Shown in pieces: positions 1 through 11,149 of a stretch of DNA of 64,000 bases. The first letter of the stretch is position 1. Each line of letters opens with the position of its first letter. The DNA is from Flaccisagitta enflata. Its lineage: Eukaryota > Chaetognatha > Sagittoidea > Aphragmophora. The notes beneath the pieces were generated by a model. It was not told the origin of the DNA and did not search any database. It worked only from the letters and a program-made list of their open reading frames with translations. Made by a program: the position numbers and the translations under genes. The DNA lies in assembly GCA_965153355.1 (NCBI GenBank), contig OZ231126.1, positions 20,460,001-20,524,000 of the forward strand, in the 5' to 3' direction.

Positions 1-515
1 CTGTTAAACTTTCTTAATTTTACATTCTACTTTTCCGTTATGTTGTGTTTTCAACTTTTTCGAAGCATATCAGATGTATTGGACAACGGAATCCCTCAGC
101 CACTTCTTACCACCTCAATGCGGTTTTGTGGAAAGTTGCATCCACGCTCGGCTCTAATGCGACGTGGGATGGCCCGCAATAGATGAGGGCATAGTCAAGT
201 CAATGGGTGTCCAATCTCGCGTATCTGCCTGTTTGAAGCTCAAAGTGAGATAATTCAACGTCGGGACGTCGCGACGTCCCGACGCGTTGATAACCACTTC
301 GTTCCGGTTGAGCACCATCGTCGACGTCAAGGCGCGACATGTTTCTCCCGTATCAGTCCGACCTCTTTGAAGATACAAAATGTAAAAATAAAAAGCGTTG
401 AGGTGGTAAGAAGTGGCTGAGGGATTCTGTTGTCCAATACATCTGATATTCTGCGAAAAAGTTGAAAACACAACATAATGGTAAAGTAGAATGTAAAATA
501 AAGAAAGTTTAACAG
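1..515. repeat. Hairpin (inverted-repeat) element, truncated by window edge
   Basis: Bases 1-122 are repeated in reverse complement at about 394-515 with only scattered mismatches, so the stretch folds into one long hairpin with a loop of about 270 bases. The outer ends read CTGTTAAACTTTCTT and AAGAAAGTTTAACAG. The left arm starts at base 1, so the true end and any target duplication lie outside the window. The loop contains a perfect 26-bp palindrome at 259-284. No transposase ORF is present; the open frame on the minus strand simply reads through the hairpin. I infer a MITE-like or fold-back non-autonomous DNA transposon. Confidence 0.75.
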
Positions 516-1798
516 TTACAGAAATAACGGGAATGTCACCAGAATATTTTTTGACCGGCAGTAAAGATATAAATTTGTAAAACAGAGCTGTCACGGTTAT
601 GGAAAACGAGAACAATCTGAGAAATTTGATGTAAACGCCAACATGGGCCAGTCATGGATCTTTTGAGAAACTGAGCCTTTGTTTCTTTGTAAGCGGGATT
701 TGTCAGCCAAAAAAATGTTAAGTAGGCTTAGCACAGATAAGGTGGTAAAACATGGATACGCTACAGTTCTGGTTTAACACCTATTGATATCTTTGGAACT
801 TTTTTTACTCTTTTCACTCCTGCTTGTTTGAATTTTTCTATTTTAAAAAGCACACCCAACAGTCATTGTTGATCAGTTTTAACACCCTGTTATATCTTTT
901 GAACTGAGCTGTACCTTTGGTGTTATTTATTTCTTGTCCAACGTGACCGCGATATCGGACGCTAGATATCTAGACTGCGTGGTTTCTCGATGCCTAGACT
1001 GACTATGCTCCTTCTTGACGAGCGGATTCATAGCAATATAACGTACGTGGTCGTTGATATTTGGTTGAATCGCTTACAAGTTCTATTTAAAAAAGAGAAA
1101 AGGGAAATGATGGATTTGATAGGAAAAGGGGAGCGAAAAGAGAGGAAAAAAGATGGAGGGGAAAAGCTGGGCAAGAAGATAAGAAGGAGAAAAATGTGAT
1201 GAAACTTGATCCAGTATAACAGATACCACTGTAACTTACTTTTTGGAGCGCTGTATAATTGGTTTGTTGTAATACAGTGGAAATCCCATGAAACGAAACA
1301 AGGAGATGCGGAGGAAGCAATGTGTACACAATTTTTTTTATTTCACATGAATTCTTTACACTGTGCAAAGGAGAAAATGAGAAAAGGTTAAAAGGAGAAA
1401 AAGTAGGCCACGGACAGACCAACCGCTGGAAGGACGAGCATTTGTGTGAAAAGAGTATTTTTGTTAATTAATGCGGGGCAGGCAGAAAATAAACAGTGTG
1501 CGCGCAGATGGCTTATAACGGAAAAAGAGAGAAATTGAATCGAGCGAGGCGTGATAAAAGTTCTGAGTTTGTTGGAAGAGAGTTTGTAATTGGTCGGATT
1601 TGAGGATTAAGCGCGAGAGATAATCGTGACGATAAGAGCAATCGTGCCAGCGTTTGACACTTCGGCATTCCTTTATTTTAAGTACAAGATTGGTTTGTTG
1701 AACATGTTCGTTTTGGACCCAGGCCGTTGTTCGTGGACCTTTTACAACATCGTTTTTGGTTCTGCTGTTTCCCTGGTTGGTGTGGACCCTAGGAAATC
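516..1798. other. No gene recognised
   Basis: AT-rich DNA with short open frames of no convincing composition. A purine-rich stretch (about 1090-1200) produces a lysine-rich frame that looks like a composition artefact. The interval should contain the promoter and 5' UTR of the gene beginning at 1799, but I see no clear TATA box. Confidence 0.5.
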
Positions 1799-3067
1799 AT
1801 GTCTACCTCAGTCAGTCCTGGATCAGGTACTGTATTTTTTTTCGTCAGGGTATCTGCGTTTTTTTTTTTTTTTTTTATTTAAAGGGTTGGGGGTGGGGTT
1901 GGCCTGACTGTGCGCATTGCACTGTCATTCTCATGTTTTGGTATCCATATTTAGGTATCTTTTTAGAAACACAATATCTCTCCTTCAATTTCTTCTAGAT
2001 CCCATTTCGTCTTCTTCCTCGTCAAGTGGTTCAAGTCATGAATCTGTTGTCGTGAATGGAATCACTGTTCCACTGCTGAAATCAGTTTTGGGTGAACCTG
2101 GACGCTCTATCGAGATAAACAATGACGCTTGTCTTCGATACCTTTTGGTTAGTTGTGGTCTTCATTTTGATTTATGTAAATCTTCTTTGTTAATAACCTA
2201 TTCTAGTGACCTTTTCTTTCGGGGAACACCCAAAAAGGGGTGAAATATATATTGGAGTCATCTCCTCTCAGGCTCAAATGCAAAACGTGCGTATCATGGG
2301 TGAGGATCCATCCTCTCCGGAGTCTTCATATGCCTTGCGCTTCATTCCGGGACCAAGGAGCTCAGTGACGCTTGAAGTGGAACCTCCGGCCAACGTTCCA
2401 GAAAACGGCGTCTCGGTCAATTTCATCGAACGTTTCACCCCTGAGGAAGCTCGCTTGTGGCAAGTTAATGCAAGTAAGTTTCTTCGGTTATTGTTTCCTT
2501 GTTGTTTGTAAAATGAGACCCTATTTGTTAACATGTGTTTCTCAACAAATTGCAGCTCAACATTACAATCCCTTATGCTGGGAATACCTCACCGATCCGA
2601 CGAAATGCTGCTTGCGCCGATCTGACTTGCCAGCGGGGATGCGTGTTCCTATCTGGACTGCATTTCAAAGCCACCCGCCCGAGGATAGGTCAGTCTTCGT
2701 ACATTGTAATCCTTAATATTTCTGCATAACCTTGAACGATGTCATTCTTTTGAAAAAAAAAAAGAATTGTCATTTTATGGCATTTTTCTTATCCAGTCCA
2801 ATCCTCTTGGATCCGGAGACGAACAAATGCCTCGCTGTCTGGAGTGCCACTTATCGCAAACCTTTCTTCTTCGCACTTGGATTCTTAAGGGTGGAAAATG
2901 GTTGTCCGATATTTGAAGTTGAAGTTGACAAAAATACCATCGTCCTCACCACCGTTTTCAAGGCTGTTAATGTCGAATTAAATCTTGCCGTCAACGACCA
3001 CTCGCACTTTGAACACCAGAATTGTGACTGTCACCGCCTTGTTAGTCACTCGCTTCATCTTGTTTAG
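1799..3067 (+). CDS. Five-exon gene, unknown protein of about 283 aa
   Basis: Exons 1799-1826, 1999-2151, 2207-2473, 2556-2688 and 2797-3067 join in a single frame of 284 codons including the stop. Introns are short (55-172 nt) with GT-AG ends. The start is the ATG at 1799, whose nine-codon exon ends at a GT donor and joins a serine-rich exon. Junction 2/3 is least certain: the phase requires a weak donor at 2152 instead of the stronger-looking one at 2148. The protein has an acidic/serine-rich N terminus, then alternating hydrophobic strands suggesting a beta-sandwich. A C-terminal VNDHSHFEH segment faintly recalls the last strands of galectins, but the galectin sugar-binding residues are not evident, so I assign no function. 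Confidence 0.6.
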
Positions 3068-3719
3068 TGGAACCTGTTAGGCGCTATAATTGTAACTTGT
3101 CGTATCCTTCACCCTAAAATATGTCGTATGAATCGTTCTCATTTTCAATGAATGTTTTGGCCATAAGCCCTAACTTACAAAAGTTTGGACAAAATGGTGG
3201 GTTTATATGCCTGATCAAGATTTAGATTTCAAAAGTGTTTCCTTTTGTATATGCTTTCTGTACCAACGTTGCTTTTTTCGCTGTTTATTGATCCCCAGCG
3301 ATTTCCTATTCAAGATCAATACTTATCTGGTAGCTAATGTCTGGTACCGAGTTTAGATTTATTATCTTTAATCAATCAATCAATCAATTAAAAAAAAAAT
3401 TTTTAATTGATTATTTCCTGCTCACTCTGCCATTTTTTTTTCATGCAGTTTTTTAAATATACAGGCAGTGAGATCCTAGAAATCAAGAAAAAGCGCCAAT
3501 GTCTCTTTCGGAATCCCCACATGATTGGGAGGTGAGTGATAGTTGTATGTAGGGGGAATGTGTGAATGTACCTCCTTTGTCCCTTAAAAATAAGGAGAAT
3601 TGTATCGCTGTGCCACAAAAACCAATGGTTATCTCCTTCATAAGGGTGATTGGGTTTTGGATCCCATCTTCCTCTTCCTCACCAAGTACAAAAGGAAGGT
3701 GGTCCTAGCACCCTCATCG
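3068..3719. other. Intergenic, 3' UTR-like and AT-rich
   Basis: Contains a short (AATC)n run near 3370-3390 followed by an A/T block. The reading frame of the next gene is open from 3600 but has no ATG before 3720, so 3600-3719 may be 5' UTR or part of an upstream exon. No other feature seen. Confidence 0.5.
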
Positions 3720-4511
3720 ATGTCCTGCCCTTGCTGCGACGGCGATGTATGCGAAACGGATCTCATCTCTCCATCCCCGCTGTCGTCATGGAGGCAATGG
3801 TACGACCACACTAGCCTGGATCAACGTTTCGAGATTTCCTTAGCCATCGAAGATTACGTAAAACGTCCCGTCGATGTATCCCCCGATGAAGTGGACGCCC
3901 TTGATTACGACGGTGATGCCGACACAGACTGTTTTACAGATTCCTACTTCGGCATGGATTCTCCCTTCATAGCGACAGGGCTTCCGATTGGGTTGTCCGA
4001 CACGGCTTCCGACTGGGATTCCGAGTACGCCGTGGCGGAAAACGTTTATATTTCGCCGCTTGCGGAGTGGAGGCGATGGTACGACAACTTGAGTATCGAA
4101 GGTCGGAACAAAACGGCGCTTTTCATCAAAGATTACCTCAACGATGACATCGTTTCCGACACGGATTCCGAGACCGATTTAGAGACGGAGGCCAAGAGGG
4201 ATTCCTACAAGGTCCCATTTGGCGGTTCTGATACGGAAGCAATTGGTTTTTCTCCACATGATGGCAGTCAGCGTATGGCCAAAGAGGAGGATGAAGATCT
4301 GCTCATGCGTGAATGGTTTGAGAGGATTGGGGTGGAGATGACCAAAGAAATGAGTGTTCTTGATGAGAATGACTCTTGGTTACTCGGTGGTCCAGTTTCT
4401 GCGTCAGAAGGTGAAGAGTCTGATGACGAAAGTCAATTTGACGACGCTGACGACCATGGGTACGATGACCGTACAAGCGATGATGAGAGGGGTTTTTTCC
4501 AGGATCTGTAG
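3720..4511 (+). CDS. Acidic protein with duplicated WR-x-WYD motif, unknown function
   Basis: Single-exon frame of 263 aa from the first in-frame ATG. The frame is open from 3600 without an ATG, so an upstream coding exon cannot be excluded. The N terminus has a small cysteine cluster (CPCC, then C). Two copies of a roughly 33-residue motif follow, SPLSSWRQWYDHTSLDQR near residue 22 and SPLAEWRRWYDNLSIEGR near residue 117. Both continue into a short amphipathic stretch ending I-x-DY. The spacers and C terminus are very acidic and rich in S/T-D/E, typical of casein-kinase-2 sites. There is no signal peptide or membrane segment. The internal duplication argues that this is a real gene. It could be a regulatory or nuclear acidic protein, but that is a guess. 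Confidence 0.65.
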   Translation: MSCPCCDGDVCETDLISPSPLSSWRQWYDHTSLDQRFEISLAIEDYVKRPVDVSPDEVDALDYDGDADTDCFTDSYFGMDSPFIATGLPIGLSDTASDWDSEYAVAENVYISPLAEWRRWYDNLSIEGRNKTALFIKDYLNDDIVSDTDSETDLETEAKRDSYKVPFGGSDTEAIGFSPHDGSQRMAKEEDEDLLMREWFERIGVEMTKEMSVLDENDSWLLGGPVSASEGEESDDESQFDDADDHGYDDRTSDDERGFFQDL

Positions 4512-5111
4512 AGCCTCACTACTTATTAGAATTACACGCTCTTTATTAAAGTATGTAATTGTAGATATCCTTCTTTGTCAAAGTTTTTTCCAGCTTTTGT
4601 TAGTGGTTTCTCTTCGACATTTTTCTTTCCTGTTTAGCTGATTATGTTCATAAATGTTGAAGGAAGTGTTTTACTTTCTCACATTATACAGTTACAGTGA
4701 ATGTTGTGTAAAAAAGGAAGTTTTGGGTTAATCATTAAAGGAAGACATCTAACTTAAAGTGTTTCATATATGTGAAAAAGAAAAAAAAAGGGCTTATTGT
4801 TCCAATGGGTGTTTTGATTGTTGTGGTAAAAATGTTCCCTCCATAAATAAAAAAGTAAAAAGAGAACTTTGCTTACATTTAAAAAAAAAAAAATTATTTT
4901 GTCATCCTGTAATGAACTCCCTAGATTTCCATTTTTAAATATCATTTACCGTACTGGGTTCTCTTTTCTTACAAGATAGTTTCGGTCGTTCCGCCTTTCT
5001 TTTTGCAGTCCTGCCTTGTTATACCCGCCTTGTTGGTTACCTTTGCAGGTGCAATTAAAAAGCTCTTTTAATGAACACGTCAAATTCATCATAGTCATAA
5101 AATCAAAAAAG
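4512..5111. other. Intergenic, no gene recognised
   Basis: AT-rich with several A/T homopolymers (4780s, 4880s). No splice-supported exon found. The last part before 5112 is the probable 5' UTR of the next gene. Confidence 0.5.
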
Positions 5112-6351
5112 ATGGCTCACGTTGGGAATCTGGCAAATCAGGAGTCTTCCATGAAAATAGAAGTAGAATATGAAAGTTTCTCGTCCCAGTCATCACTTAG
5201 TGTGGTCACCACCCCTCCACGTTCGCCCTCGAATCAAGGATCGCCATCGCCGTTGAATGAAGCATCCTCCAATGCTTCATCGATCGACTACGATCCAAAG
5301 GTCGATGTGGAACTCCAGCAAGCGTTTCCGGCCAACCCTCGTCCAATCTTGGGAAAAATCTTTCATTCACCGAATCCCTCCCATGGGCCAAAGAACAACC
5401 CAGTCCGGCGTCAAATTTCCTTCAACTCCTCTCCGGAGCCGGATCCTCCGGGAACCGAGTCTCGTATTTCCCCGTTCACTCGTCGCAAGGTTGAGCAGGT
5501 CCTCGAGCAGTACCAACCTCCCCGCTCGTCTATGGAACCGCTCCCGCCTCGATTGATTCCGGGTTGCCCTCCTCCCGGGCTCTTTCTGGGCGCTCCACGT
5601 CAGATTCCTCCCCTGCGCGTATTTAATGCGCGTACTGGGTGTATTCAGGTATACAAAAAGTAATATCAATGGTGAAAGTCAACATTCATTACTCCCTTTA
5701 GGTTCCCACTATTTTTTCGCTGTTTCCAATTCCTTTTCACCTCATGCTCATCTCCTTTTCACCTCATGTTCACCTCCAGGACTACGGAAGGAAGGCTTTG
5801 TACAAAGAACCGGTCATTTCGCCTCCCATTGGTCGAAGTTGTTTGAAGGGTTCGCGTAAAATGGCTCCTGGCGATGTGCCAAACAAGGTGAATCAACAAG
5901 ATTTCTCAATTGGAGTAAGTTAAAAAAAAGGATTTTTCCTTTTTGCTGTGAAACAAAGTGTCTCTTCTTGTTGATGTGCAACTTGCACGTCACAACTAGT
6001 TATCCGGTCCCTGTCCTTTCTTTTTTATCCTCACAGTCACCCGGGATAAAAAACGAAATTCACACGTCCCCTTTGCCATGCGAGAAAAAGGTGTTTGGTG
6101 TACGGGTTCCCACAGAATCTGTTGGGGGCCCTTCTGCCAAGTGCCCGGTCGACGCCTCGATCGCCTGTGAGCAGTCGCCTCCCAAGCGCGAAGGCGAGCG
6201 TGGTCACGGTTCTGCCTTTTCTGCGTTGCGAGAGACGTTGGAGGCGACATCAACCTGGGAGTTACAACTCGGTCGTCAACGCTTTTCTTTCCAAACCACA
6301 GATGACAAACGTCGTTTCGCGCAAATTCTTAACGATTTAGTGCGTGAATGA
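5112..6351 (+). CDS. Three-exon Ser/Pro-rich protein, about 328 aa
   Basis: Exons 5112-5648, 5780-5914 and 6037-6351, all phase 0, with donors GTATAC and GTAAGT. The ATG at 5112 has a good context (AAAAAAGATGG). The alternative donor at 5888 is weaker than the GTAAGT used here. The first exon is low-complexity and Ser/Pro-rich, with many SP/TP sites that could be phosphorylated by proline-directed kinases. It contains RRQISF, which fits the RVxF docking pattern for protein phosphatase 1. The last exon ends in a compact stretch resembling an ordered domain (WELQLGRQRFSFQTTDDKRR). No known family is recognised. Single-exon translation would miss about half the protein. Confidence 0.7.
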
Positions 6352-7054
6352 ACAGTAGAATTATTTGCTCTACGTATGAAAAACTTTAGTTTTTAAAGCA
6401 TGTCTCTTTACGTACTGCTTTGTTTACCATGAAGAAATGGTATTTCATTTTACGTTTTTCCTGATTTGGTCTCCATCGGCGAATTGACTTTTATGTTTTT
6501 AGTTGATTTTAAAAAAAAAATTTTTTTAACAGTTACAGTGGTACCTCAAAGTTGTTAACCTCCAGAGGTAATTTTCACATCTCAAAGTGATATTTTTGTT
6601 TTGGATTCGTAGTACGACATAAAAAGGGAGACATCCCAACTTTTGTTTACCCATGCTCCGCGGCTGCTTTCCAAATAAGGGTGTAAGGAATGTGAATACG
6701 AATCTTTCTGGTAAAAGGTTAAAAAAAGAATTATTAAAGTTAAAGAAAAACCCCCCCATAAATTTTTTTTTTTTTTTGGGTATATATTTTATGTAACTCC
6801 AAATAGTTGTTAAAAATACTACCGAAAATAAAACCCAAAATTGTATCCCATTGGAATGAGATACAATGTAAGAAATCCAATATCTACGTGGCAGGTTTTG
6901 TAATTGGCATCTCTCCCTTTTTGTCTTGATTTTAGCCAATAACTGTTTTCACATCAATCCAGCTCTTTTCTGTTAATTAAGATATTTGATATTTGATATA
7001 CAAACTGTTAACTGTTCACTCTATAAATAGAAAGGCCAGGAACCCAATCATAAT
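6352..7054. other. Intergenic; possible TATA box near the end
   Basis: AT-rich, with a C7 and T13 run around 6750-6778. TATAAATA at about 7022-7029 lies only 26 nt before the next ATG, too close for a usual leader. It is either coincidental or marks a very short 5' UTR. Confidence 0.4.
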
Positions 7055-8031
7055 ATGGGTACCACTTCACCATGTCTTCAACCTGGCCTGTGCACCACTC
7101 GTGACAACCGCTCACCCACATCCAATGATTTATGGTATCGTCTTGGAAAGATCCAAGCACAGCTAATGCAGGATTATCCAGCGGATAAAATATCAATAAA
7201 GGCAGGAGTTTTTGTCGCCGAAACACTGGAAGGGAGGCTTCTTTATCGGTATACCAATTCAAGGGAACATCTCACCAACAACATTCTACCCGTCGCTCTG
7301 CCTTGTAATTATCCTGAGCCACCGGAATATGCTGATTTTTTGGGTGCTCATGCCATACCATCCAGTTTCAACTATCATCCTTTTATGGAAGTCTCAATCA
7401 TCCTAAGTCAACTTGGTGCAGCCCCATTTCACCATGGCAATCAAGATCGTATCAATCACATCACCACTGGGACCTTTATAGGCAAGAACCATTTTTTTTT
7501 TTCCTTGTCAAGTCGCGTGTGGGTGGGCAGTATGTCAGCAGCAGTATGTTAGGAAAAAATGTGCATGTCCATACATAAGGGAAGCTTCATCAACAGAAAG
7601 ACAATCTTAACCCCCCCCCCCAAAAAAAGGGGCAAATAAAAGGTTACCCCAGTCGCGTGTTGGTGGGGATGGGCAGTGATGACTAACAGAACGATTGTGC
7701 AGGAGCAGTGACCCTGAAACAGGCTTTCAATAAAAAATGTAATTTTAGGACGTACATATAATTAAAGAGACTGACTGAAATACATACACGGCTGGGACGG
7801 TTGGAGTCTTTTACACTTGAAAAATGTTTGGCCATTTGTGACCTATATCCCCTAAAATTGTTTGCTGCAGGCTTAAATTATGACGACGTGGTACTTTTTC
7901 GACGGACCATGGATTATGAAAACCCTCGTATCGTGATAATAAATAACCATGATGTCAATGGTGAAGAAATGGATGTAGATAATGAGGTATTGTCAACTCA
8001 TTACCCAGATTTTTCGGGACTCTTGGTTTGA
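7055..8031 (+). CDS. Two-exon unknown protein (about 195 aa) with a GC-AG intron
   Basis: Exon 1 (7055-7481) starts at an ATG. It joins exon 2 (7871-8031) across an intron that begins GCAAGA after ATAG and ends TTTGCTGCAG. The join keeps the frame (195 codons plus stop); reading on from exon 1 only reaches a T-run and a stop. ATAG|GCAAGA is the strong-flank form typical of the minor class of GC donors. The protein is soluble-looking, Pro/His-rich in the middle and acidic at the C terminus, with no membrane segment or familiar motif. I do not recognise a family. Confidence 0.55.
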
Positions 8032-8280
8032 TATGATGAAGTTACGTGATGAGGTTACGTGATGAGGTTATGTGGTCGAAACAAACTGATGATACTTGTG
8101 GTTGTAACAAACTTTGGATCAGCGATATGTGATCATTGAACATTGATATGTGATACCGTTAGCTTATCTGTGTTATATTCAACAAAAGATTTTATTTCCC
8201 CCCCCCCACAATAAAATCTACATTCTTGCATAAACCAGATTTCTCTGAATCTCTTTCTCTGTTACAAACTTTACCTTTTT

Positions 8281-8585
8281 GGGCAGCGGCCCCAAAGGGC
8301 CTCAAAAGACCTCAAATCTGCCTTTCAAACCTCAAATCAGCCCCCAAAGCCCTTAGACAGCTCTCGAGGCCTCAAATCTGCCCTATAGGCTACTAGCCTG
8401 CCCCCAGATCTCAAATTTGCCCTCCAGAGCTTAAATCTGCCCCAAGGACGTCTGGAAATTCCCCCCTGTGTCCTCAAGACATCGTCCCCTTGAGGCTGCT
8501 GCCCTGCTCTCACTCCACAACTTCACTTGATCACTCCAAGCAGGGCATTGGCAACCGCTGACCATGTGCGATCCTTGGATGACTA
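8281..8585 (+). repeat. Copy A of inverted-repeat/minisatellite family
   Basis: Begins with GGGCAGCGGCCCCAAAGGGC and has the complementary end near 8452-8504 (GTGTCCT...GCTGCC). Between them lies a degenerate 21-24-bp minisatellite built from CCTCAAATCTGCC. A non-inverted tail of about 80 bp follows (CAGGGCATTGG, GACCATGTGCGATCCTTGG), shared with the other three copies at 30.8, 60.3 and 63.1 kb. No coding capacity. This is probably a non-autonomous DNA element. Confidence 0.8.
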
Positions 8586-8997
8586 CTATTTGTAATTCTC
8601 TGCCTTTGCTTCCTCCCATCCACCAATCCATTTCTTTCCTTTTCATCCTTCCCTCCACATATCAATGAGAATAGTTCACTGACCTCCGAAGGTTTTGATT
8701 TCAGGTTCTTCAAACGAGGTAACGATGCCAACTACCGTCATTGTCTTATTTGTGATGTTCTGTAATATGAAATTTGAAGTTGACAAGACATACTGTATTT
8801 AGAATAAAATTTAGTCACACAAATCTCATTACATCTTCAAAAGGGCAGAAAAAGCTACTATTCTAAACGATATGGACTTTCTCCACACAAGTTTTAAGTA
8901 CAATAAACAACTACATACGAGGTATTGCTGGCTACGTGCGATCGTTTAAAAAGAAATGTACAAGTACAAGTAACTGTGGCATACTGATAGGTAGGTG
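8586..8997. other. No feature recognised
   Basis: Unique-looking AT-rich DNA between two repeat elements. No splice-supported exon. Confidence 0.4.
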
Positions 8998-9774
8998 ATG
9001 GTGGGGTAAAATGGGTCACCTAGCGTACAGTGTGAACATTGTCAAATGCAAAAAAAGTATCAAGCTTTTACTCCTAGATGCTTCATTCATAACCTGGAAT
9101 CACTTTTTTCTTAAAGTACTATGTTTGACATTTTTTGTATCAAAATTTCATGGGTCTAAGTTGGATACTTTGTCCACAACATTAAATTGAAGTAATAGAG
9201 GTATTTCTAGAAGAAGCTCATTTTTAGCTCAAAATCTTCTTCTTTAAACAGGAAAGTTTTTTTTTATTTGCTCTCATTTGAAGACGATTTGAGCTATAAA
9301 TGCCAGATTGGTCTCAAATGGAAGATAATTTGACACTCTTCCATTCAAGACCGAGTTAGCATCTGTGGTTTAAGTCATTATAATATCAGAACAATTCCAA
9401 AAGAAACTGCCAAGATGAAAAAAATCAGTTATCAAGCTCAAGCTGTAAATATTCATTTTACTTCAAATTGATGTTATGGAAAAACTATTCAACTCAGATC
9501 CATGAAATTTTGACACAAAAAACGTCAAGCATAGTACTATAAGAGAAAAATGATTCCAGGTCATGAAGATGAAGTATCTAGGAGCAAAAGCTTAATACTT
9601 TTTTGCATTTGACAATGTTCACCCTGTAAATGGGTCACCAACTCTATTCAGCCCTGGTATTAGATTCAGCGCAATTTCTGTTTTCATCCAAAACTTGACA
9701 CTAAACCTTCCGTATTTAACGAAATTGCCAACATTTTCCTCAGATTTTTCGAAAAAAGTGGGTGGCCCATTTTA
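8998..9774. repeat. Fold-back element with GGGGTAAAATGGG ends
   Basis: The outer ends GGTGGGGTAAAATGGGTCACC (left, about 9000) and GGGTGGCCCATTTTACCCCC (right, to 9779) are inverted. A second, longer inverted pair lies inside: about 9030-9200 matches about 9455-9635 in reverse complement (shared GTCAAATGCAAAAAA and CTCCTAGAT). No ORF. I infer a MITE. Its right terminal repeat was later interrupted by the hAT-type element at 9783. Confidence 0.7.
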
Positions 9775-9782
9775 CCCCCACT

Positions 9783-9930
9783 CAGGGTGGCAGAAATAGG
9801 GGAACGCCGGGAACGTCGTTCCTCGGACCTATAGATCAAGAGTCGGACTAATAGATTTGAGGGAGGAAAAAAAAAGGAGGAAAAAGGGGGGGGGGAAAGG
9901 AGGAAAAAGAAAAAAGAGAAGAGAGAAGAG

Positions 9931-10000
<70 letters not shown>

Positions 10001-10489
10001 GAGAAAGAGAAAGAGAAAAAGAAAGGACCCAAGGGTGAAGGTGACTTTTGTCTTTTACTATGCCAGTTGTGTTCAGTCAACTGTTGTCTGGTCTTTTATT
10101 TTTGAGGCTAAATCATCTGATTTTTGATTTTGAATTCAATTATATGGAAATGACAGGGCCCTCCTTTTTTTTTCTCGAGTCGACATCAATTTATTGAATG
10201 AAATATTATTGAATGAAATGACTTAAAATTCAAATAGATTTATCCAAATGAAAGGGCTTAATGTATCCACGTTTTTTTCTTGTTGTATTTTTATGTTTTA
10301 GTTATGTTTTATCTACTAACTTCACCTACTTAACACTATCAAACCCCTTGTTGTCTTTGTATTGCTTCTCCACAGGTAAGAGTGAAAAAAAATAATGGTA
10401 TTTGATTATTTAAGAGAAATTTCAAAAGTCGGACTTATAGCATTGGAAAAAAAGCGTGCCTCGGACCTAGACATTTTTCTGCCACCCTG
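9783..10489. mobile_element. Non-autonomous hAT-type transposon with 8-bp target duplication
   Basis: The 707-bp element starts CAGGGTGGCAGAAA and ends TTTCTGCCACCCTG, a 14-bp terminal inverted repeat. It is flanked on both sides by CCCCCACT (9775-9782 and 10490-10497), a perfect 8-bp duplication. CAGGG-type ends plus 8-bp duplications are the hallmark of hAT elements. A subterminal TCGGACCTA motif also recurs in inverted orientation. There is no transposase, so it must be mobilised in trans. It contains a (GAAA)n tract. The insertion lies in the terminal repeat of an older fold-back element. Confidence 0.88.
9921..9999 (+). repeat. (GAAA)n microsatellite
   Basis: About 18 tandem GAAA units inside the hAT-type element. 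The lysine/glutamate- and phenylalanine/serine-rich frames across it are artefacts. Confidence 0.95.
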
Positions 10490-10497
10490 CCCCCACT

Positions 10498-11149
10498 CTA
10501 CCCTCTAACACCTCTCACAAAATTGGGCGAACTGGGATCAGAACTTATTCATTAATGTGTTTTAAAGTCCAAAACAGGAGTCCAGGTTAATTGTAATTCT
10601 AAAACATGTTATTCCCATGGGAATTCTCCAAAAAAACTTCAAATCTTGTCAACCAATAGCTTTAAAAAGCCTCATCAAATGATATCATGTAAAGTTTTGC
10701 TTTGGTTTAGATTTAAATTTGTTGCTAAAACCATCTTATTTGACAAGGGGTTTTGATATTTTTTGCAGCTGTCACTGACTGTCTTGGTACTGCTGACTCA
10801 TTTTTTGTCTGATAGTGATACAAGACCTTGAGAATTGATGTTTTCTGGCCTTTTTCATGGTATATTCCAAGGAGGTTTATGTTGTCTCACTATCAAAAAT
10901 TTCCTTGTCAAAATCCGTCAAAATCTTTGAATGGATTTTTGGCATAACACATTCTGAGAGCCACGCACTTTCCTGAGTACGCAATTTTGCCCCATTTTGC
11001 AAAAATACTATATTTTGGCTCCCTCTGTGTCGAATTATAGCCCAGTGAATGCATTATTTCTAACAATTTTGGTAATTTTGCCAGTTCGTTTAATTTTGTG
11101 AGAGGTAATACTTAGAATGGTCGTGTATTTATCAAGAAGAGGTTCTTTG
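10498..11149. other. No gene recognised
   Basis: AT-rich DNA directly right of the hAT-type target duplication. The first bases continue the interrupted CCCCCACTCTACCC sequence. No ORF or splice-supported exon. Confidence 0.45.

Noticed and set aside
2556-3067. Confident galectin assignment for the 1.8-3.1 kb gene
   Set aside because: Only a short C-terminal stretch resembles galectins; the sugar-binding H-N-R/W-E residues are not in place.
9857-10105. Lys/Glu-rich ORF in the hAT-type element
   Set aside because: Translation of a (GAAA)n microsatellite, not a transposase.
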